DNA of 64,000 nucleotides, taken from contig NC_067296.1 in assembly GCF_020740795.1 (NCBI RefSeq), forward strand, positions 2,891,001 through 2,955,000, given 5' to 3'. This document shows positions 60,501-64,000 of this stretch, piece after piece. Origin of the DNA: Apus apus (lineage: Eukaryota > Chordata > Aves > Apodiformes > Apodidae). The notes under the pieces are model-generated. The model did no database searches and was not told the origin of the DNA. It was given only the letters and a program-made list of their open reading frames with translations. A program made the translations under genes and the position numbers. Each line of letters opens with the position of its first letter. Position 1 is the stretch's first letter.

Positions 60501-63328
60501 GTTTATTTCAATGTGAAGGCTTTCTGCTGAAAACTGTTTTTAACATCTCTTCATTAAAAAGATCATTTGATGAAAAAGACTGAGAAAAATGATCTTGATG
60601 TCGTTTTTCATCTGTGAGCTTCAAAGAAAATACCAGCTGAAAAAAAAAATACTGAAACTTTCTAAAACTTAAATGTAATCTGCATGTAAAAAGGTTGTGG
60701 GGTGTTCTTAATTTAAAATTTTTTTTTAAAAGCCTCCATATTTAAATGCTTAGCCTTCAAAATATGGATACTGTACTTTTGGAATTGATAACCATAAGTG
60801 ACACCAGTTGTAAATCCCAGCTGGTTTCAGACTCACTTGTCACTGCCCTCCTGCCTCTCAGGGATCTCACCAGGGAGGAGCTGTAGCTGAAGCTTCTGGC
60901 TGTGTCTCTGTTCTTTTATTGAGTGTCATGATTTAGTTGATGTTGCCTCCTCCAGGAAATGATCCAACTGGATGATATTCCCAATCTTGCGAGCCTTGTG
61001 TCCAGTTTTGATCAGCAGCAGCTTGCCAACTTCTGCAGGATCCTTGCTGTCACCATCTCTGAGCTCGACACAGGAAGCGATGACAAACACACGCTTCTTG
61101 CCAAAAATGCCCAGCAGAAAAAAAACTTGGGTCCTTCTCGAGCTGAAATTAATCAAGGTAATTGTTACAGTGTGAACAAGGCAGAAGAATCTCAACAGTA
61201 TGTAAAGTTTACCTTTTCTCCATGCCACATCTGTAGCTTATGTTTCTGGAGAGTGCTATAAACATTCTGTCTTAGAAACGTTTTTCTTTATCCACTTGCC
61301 TCAAGCAGTTTCCTGGAAAGAATATTTGCTATTAATGTAACTTCCTTAGTAGCTTTCAGTTTCATATGGTGTTGGTAATTAGGTGAGTTCATTTCTGTCA
61401 CTCCAGCCCTCTCTGATGAACTGAGTAGCTTAACATTTGGGGTTTTTTTTCTATCCCTCAGTCCTTTCCATGGCCTTCTCTTTAGCAACTCTCAATTCCA
61501 TGTCCACTCAAAATACAAATTCTTGAACTGAAACTGCAGTGTGCATGGTTGCTGTCAGAGCAGTTCCTTCTCTGGTTTTATCTGACCTTGTCCTGAGCAG
61601 GATGTCTGTCTTTATCAACAAGCAAAGTGTGTTTCATGTTAATCATGTTGCCCACCCTTACCACACCAGCCTTGGGAATCTGTGGATCTAATTTCACCTT
61701 TACCTTGGGCACAGTGCAGGTTTCTTAACTTCAGTGAGTTACTCCTCAGATCTAGAAGTCTTGCCTAGAAGGACTGAGTATCAATCTAAAAGACTTAAAT
61801 TGAATTACCCTCAAGTGTAGGATCTGCTGTTTTCAGCTGAAAATGTCTTGGGCTTCTGAAGCAGGTGTTTGCACAGGCCCATGCCAAACAGTTTGGGGAA
61901 GTCCAAAAAGGTTGGGGTTTTTTTGCTGCTTTTCTCTCATCTTCTAACATTTTGTTCTAGCCATGAACAGCAAAGCTCCATTTGTAACCACTGCCACTTC
62001 TACAGCACCCAGTGAAAGGCAGATACCATAATCCAGCAGGCAGAAGCTGAGAAACTTTGAGGGGGGGGGGGGGTTGTCTTCTGCTCTGTGGTGGGCAGAG
62101 CTTGCTTGTAAAGAGAACTGGCCCCATGTGTGTAGGTGTGGGTACAAAGTTTAGGTTAGTTCAACTGAATGAGCTTGGATCCCACAGAACTGAGCTGTTT
62201 AACTATTAATTTTTTGTTTGCACACTTGCAGACTATATCCAAGACTAAAGCATAAGCCATTTTAAAAAATTTTGTCATGAGCTTATTCTTTCATAGATGG
62301 TACCAGTGGGACAGATCTTGCAGCTCTTTCATGTAGTGTTCATGGCCAGATTCTCGGTCATTTTCCACTTCCATCTGCAAGTATGTAGTGAAGCAAAGAC
62401 TCAGCCATTTATCTGTAATAAACAGGTTCTGTAATTAAGTTATTCCGTGAAAACTTGAGGACAAAATGCAGTTTTTAGCACCTCCCCAGGCATTCTGGAG
62501 ACTTGAGCTGCTGGTTTGAAGGGTGTGGTTTCACAACCATTAAAACCCTCTGACTTGGAGCTGCTGTCATATGTTCCCCATCTCCTCTGCTCCATGGTGA
62601 ACTAATTAATGAAGCCAGTACTTAAAAAGCTTTCCACCCAGCTACTGAAGTGAGCTAGTGCATTTTGCTATGGGACAAACACCATAGGAGGTAAAAAAAA
62701 GCTGTGACATTGCACAGAGGAAGGGAGAAGTGGAGCTGCCCTTTCCAAGGGCTGCTGCTTTATTTCTACCTGCTTGATTCTCAGCCAGATCAGTTCCTTG
62801 ATACTGACTCGGTGTGAACTGGAAAACAGCAGTGCCAGGAAAAGGGAATTGGCTGGAAACAAGCAGTCAGAGTAGGGTAGAACTGATTTTTTTCTAGTGT
62901 AAGTCCAACACAAACCGGTTTAGCACTGGTGGAGTTATACCCAGGGTATGTGTGCTCTCTCCTAGTCTTTAATAGGAGAGTGCACCAGCTTCTTCCATCT
63001 TTGCATATTTTTAAATAGATGGAATTTTTCTGGGCACTCTTCTATATTATAGGGAGTTTGGAAACCTTGTGGTGTGGAGGCTGTGGTGACTGGTGTGTTG
63101 GTGATCTTAAATCATCATCAAATTATATTTCTTTTGCAGCTACCCTTTTAAATATCCCAGGTTTCATTGAGCGATTGTGCAAACTGGCAACACGGAAGGT
63201 GTCTGAAACCACAGGTACTTCCAGCTTCCTCCAGGAGTTGGAAGAATGGTACACCTGGCTGGACAATGCACTAGTACTTGATGCACTGATGAGAGTGGCA
63301 AATGAAGAGGCAGAGCAGAGCAGTACAG
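45132..63328 (+). CDS. TRPC4AP: TRPC4AP (TRUSS), first eight coding exons; gene continues beyond the window
   Basis: The 5' part of the gene: exons 45132-45269, 54499-54627, 54901-55017, 56926-56983, 58088-58143, 59695-59823, 60956-61157 and 63140-63328, giving residues 1-339 plus one base, about 40% of a family protein of roughly 800 residues. TRPC4AP is the substrate receptor of a CUL4-DDB1 ubiquitin ligase that recognises C-terminal arginine degrons and promotes MYC turnover. It was first described as a TNF-receptor-1 and TRPC4 scaffold in the cytosol. Recognised stretches include SPLLSMEAMAFVTE, TYTFDLFGGVD, KKTFLQTATLIEDILGVKK, DQQQLANFCRILAVTISE and LEEWYTWLDNALVLDALMRV, helical Armadillo-like sequence. 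No membrane segment or signal peptide is present. All introns are GT-AG and phases agree. Intron 1 is 9.2 kb and holds two CR1 copies and a long hairpin. The last exon seen ends in phase 1, so the frame must continue to the right of the window. Confidence 0.96.
47848..47971 (+). repeat. Long imperfect hairpin (57-position stem, 10-nt loop) in TRPC4AP intron 1
   Basis: 47,848-47,904 pairs with 47,915-47,971. Fifty positions are Watson-Crick, four are G-U in the sense RNA (47,873, 47,875, 47,882 and 47,885 with their partners), and three are mismatched (47,879, 47,893 and 47,903). The loop 47,905-47,914 contains AGGTGAGTAC, a consensus 5' splice site. The outer 16 bases of each arm, TTATTATTAATAATAA, are themselves a perfect palindrome. 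It may be a small palindromic transposon, an RNA precursor, or a splicing element. I cannot assign a family. Confidence 0.85.
51325..51492 (+). mobile_element. CR1 LINE 3'-end fragment in TRPC4AP intron 1
   Basis: About 170 bp from GTTGCCCAGGGAAGCTGTGG through GACTAGATGATCTTTAAGGT to CCAGTCTGTGGTTCTG. It is the same subfamily as the copies at 5,825 and 53,240. Confidence 0.92.
53240..53700 (+). mobile_element. CR1 LINE 3'-end fragment in TRPC4AP intron 1
   Basis: About 460 bp, nearly identical in reverse to the copy at 7,167-7,728 and in sense to that at 5,825-6,232. It has the GGTGTTCAGCCTGGAGAAGA block and GGGAGGTGTCCCTGCCCATG, and ends CAGTCTGGGATTGTATAATT. The 155-codon minus-strand frame here is CR1 antisense, not a gene. 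Confidence 0.93.
54499..54627 (+). CDS. TRPC4AP: TRPC4AP coding exon 2
   Basis: Residues 47-89, beginning ITEALLKERDKQAKWNGIPL and ending QCQSILK. The acceptor is TTGTTGCAG and the donor AAG|GTACTG, phase 0 on both sides. Confidence 0.95.
54901..55017 (+). CDS. TRPC4AP: TRPC4AP coding exon 3
   Basis: Residues 90-128, with EISPLLSMEAMAFVTEDRKV and TFDLFGGVD, among the most conserved segments of the family. The acceptor is CTTGCAG and the donor GAT|GTAAGT, symmetric phase 0. Confidence 0.96.
56926..56983 (+). CDS. TRPC4AP: TRPC4AP coding exon 4 (58 nt)
   Basis: Residues 129-147 and the first base of 148: LLVEILMRPT followed by a lysine-rich stretch. The acceptor is TTACAG and the donor AAA|GTAAGTA. 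The phase-1 end fits exon 5 exactly, which restores Ile148. Confidence 0.93.
58088..58143 (+). CDS. TRPC4AP: TRPC4AP coding exon 5 (56 nt)
   Basis: Residues 148-166, ISDDLIKDCLSILYNTCIC. It is too short to be called by length alone, and is supported by the family match, acceptor TTTACAG, donor TGT|GTAAGT and a phase that fits both neighbours. Confidence 0.94.
59695..59823 (+). CDS. TRPC4AP: TRPC4AP coding exon 6
   Basis: Residues 167-209, from TEGVTRRLAERNDFVLFLFT to TLIEDILGVKK. The acceptor is TTTCTAG and the donor AAG|GTTAGT, symmetric phase 0. Confidence 0.95.
60560..60612 (+). repeat. Two interleaved inverted repeats in TRPC4AP intron 6
   Basis: AGATCATTT (60,560-60,568) pairs with AAATGATCT (60,587-60,595). 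GATGAAAAAGAC (60,569-60,580) pairs with GTCGTTTTTCATC (60,600-60,612), with one bulged base. The pairs cross, so they would be alternative hairpins or a pseudoknot. Confidence 0.6.
60956..61157 (+). CDS. TRPC4AP: TRPC4AP coding exon 7
   Basis: Residues 210-276 and the first base of 277: EMIQLDDIPNLASLVSSFDQ, the FCRILAVTISE helix, and the polar LLAKNAQQKKNLGPSRAEIN stretch. The acceptor is CCTCCAG and the donor CAAG|GTAATT. Confidence 0.95.
62061..62073. repeat. 13-base G homopolymer in TRPC4AP intron 7
   Basis: A run of 13 G within the intron, likely length-variable. No other structure is seen around it. Confidence 0.9.
63140..63328 (+). CDS. TRPC4AP: TRPC4AP coding exon 8 (last one in the window)
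   Basis: Residues 277-339 and one base of 340: ATLLNIPGFIERLCKLATRK, EEWYTWLDNALVLDALMRV and EEAEQSST. The acceptor is TTTTGCAG and the donor ACAG|GTATTG. It ends in phase 1, so at least one further exon must lie to the right. None is recognisable in the remaining 670 bp. Confidence 0.95.
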
Positions 63329-64000
63329 GTATTGGGCTTGCTTTCCTCTCACCACCATTAGCTGATACATACCTTAAACTTCTTCAGTGTTTGCCATGTG
63401 TTGCTTTTCCTTCCAACTGATATTGATTCCCCTTTTCCTGCCTGGAAGACCAACATGTCAGCATTTAGGTCTGCCTCTCATTTTGTTCTCGTGTAGCACT
63501 GATGGTTTTTCTTTCCATGAACTAAAGCTGGCAAAATGAAATGTCCCCACAGCACACCCATATAACTCTCTACATCCTCAGCTTTAGGGGGGGGACAAAA
63601 ATAACACACATGTGAGGTAAGCGACTTCACCAGCATCTTGCTCTGAAACTTAAGGTGATGGCTTTAGGTCCAAATACTTCATATCAAAAAGTGGCCCCTC
63701 CTTTAAAAAGGAAAGGTGGTTCCAACAAAATTAAATCAGTTAACTGGAAAAAAAAAATAATTATTCTTGGTTTTTCTTCACACTTCAGTATTACAACAAT
63801 GCAGTGTCTGTCTTGTAGAACTCAAGGCACTTGATAACAGAATAGAATTATCCCAAAATGTTGATATCTACATCTTCTTTAAAAAACTTTCTTCCTTATC
63901 CAGTGTCATTAGTTTTGTAGCAATTAATTACTAAAACTTCGGAAAATACACAGCAAATGAAATAGGTGAGTGCTCCAGCAGCTTCTCACACCCCACCTTG
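63329..64000. other. Start of TRPC4AP intron 8
   Basis: Intronic DNA after the exon 8 donor. It is AT-rich, with an A run near 63,749-63,758 and a G run near 63,587-63,593. No further exon is recognised before the window ends. Confidence 0.7.

Overview
The window reads as nuclear DNA of a bird. It holds many 3'-end fragments of CR1 LINE retrotransposons with the typical tail of repeated short ATTCTGTG-like units, very short introns with GT-AG junctions near CpG-rich promoters, and two adjacent vertebrate genes in the order known from mammals. Passerine or other Neoaves is plausible from the CR1 style, but the species cannot be fixed by eye.

Positions 1 to about 33,400 contain no gene I can support. 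They hold a 380-bp GATG tetranucleotide array (291-672), fragments of at least seven CR1 elements, two of which form inverted pairs and one of which carries a second CR1 inside it, homopolymer and AAC microsatellites, and several AT-rich segments that look like candidate regulatory DNA. Just before the first promoter lies a long pyrimidine-only tract: a (CTTT)n array followed by a (CTTTT)n array, 32,997-33,367.

Positions 33,623-41,521 (+) hold a complete EDEM2 gene in 11 coding exons (572 codons), an ER-lumen class I (GH47) alpha-mannosidase-like protein that starts N-glycan trimming of misfolded glycoproteins for ER-associated degradation. Its GH47 acidic residues, calcium-site threonine and C-terminal partner-binding cysteine are present. 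After a 3.6-kb intergenic stretch with two CR1 fragments, a second CpG-island promoter (44,930-45,570) starts TRPC4AP (TRUSS) on the same strand. Its first eight coding exons (45,132-63,328; about 340 residues) lie in the window and the rest runs off the right edge. TRPC4AP is the substrate receptor of a CUL4-DDB1 ubiquitin ligase, so both neighbours act in protein turnover, one in the ER lumen and one in the cytosol. Shared function does not imply co-regulation, though both promoters carry an NRF1-like GCATGCGC core.

The most unusual structure is in TRPC4AP intron 1: a 124-nt imperfect inverted repeat (47,848-47,971) with a 57-position stem and a 10-nt loop. All four transitional differences between the arms become G-U pairs in the sense transcript, and the loop presents a consensus 5' splice site. 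It could be a small palindromic transposon or a primary-microRNA-like or splice-regulating hairpin.
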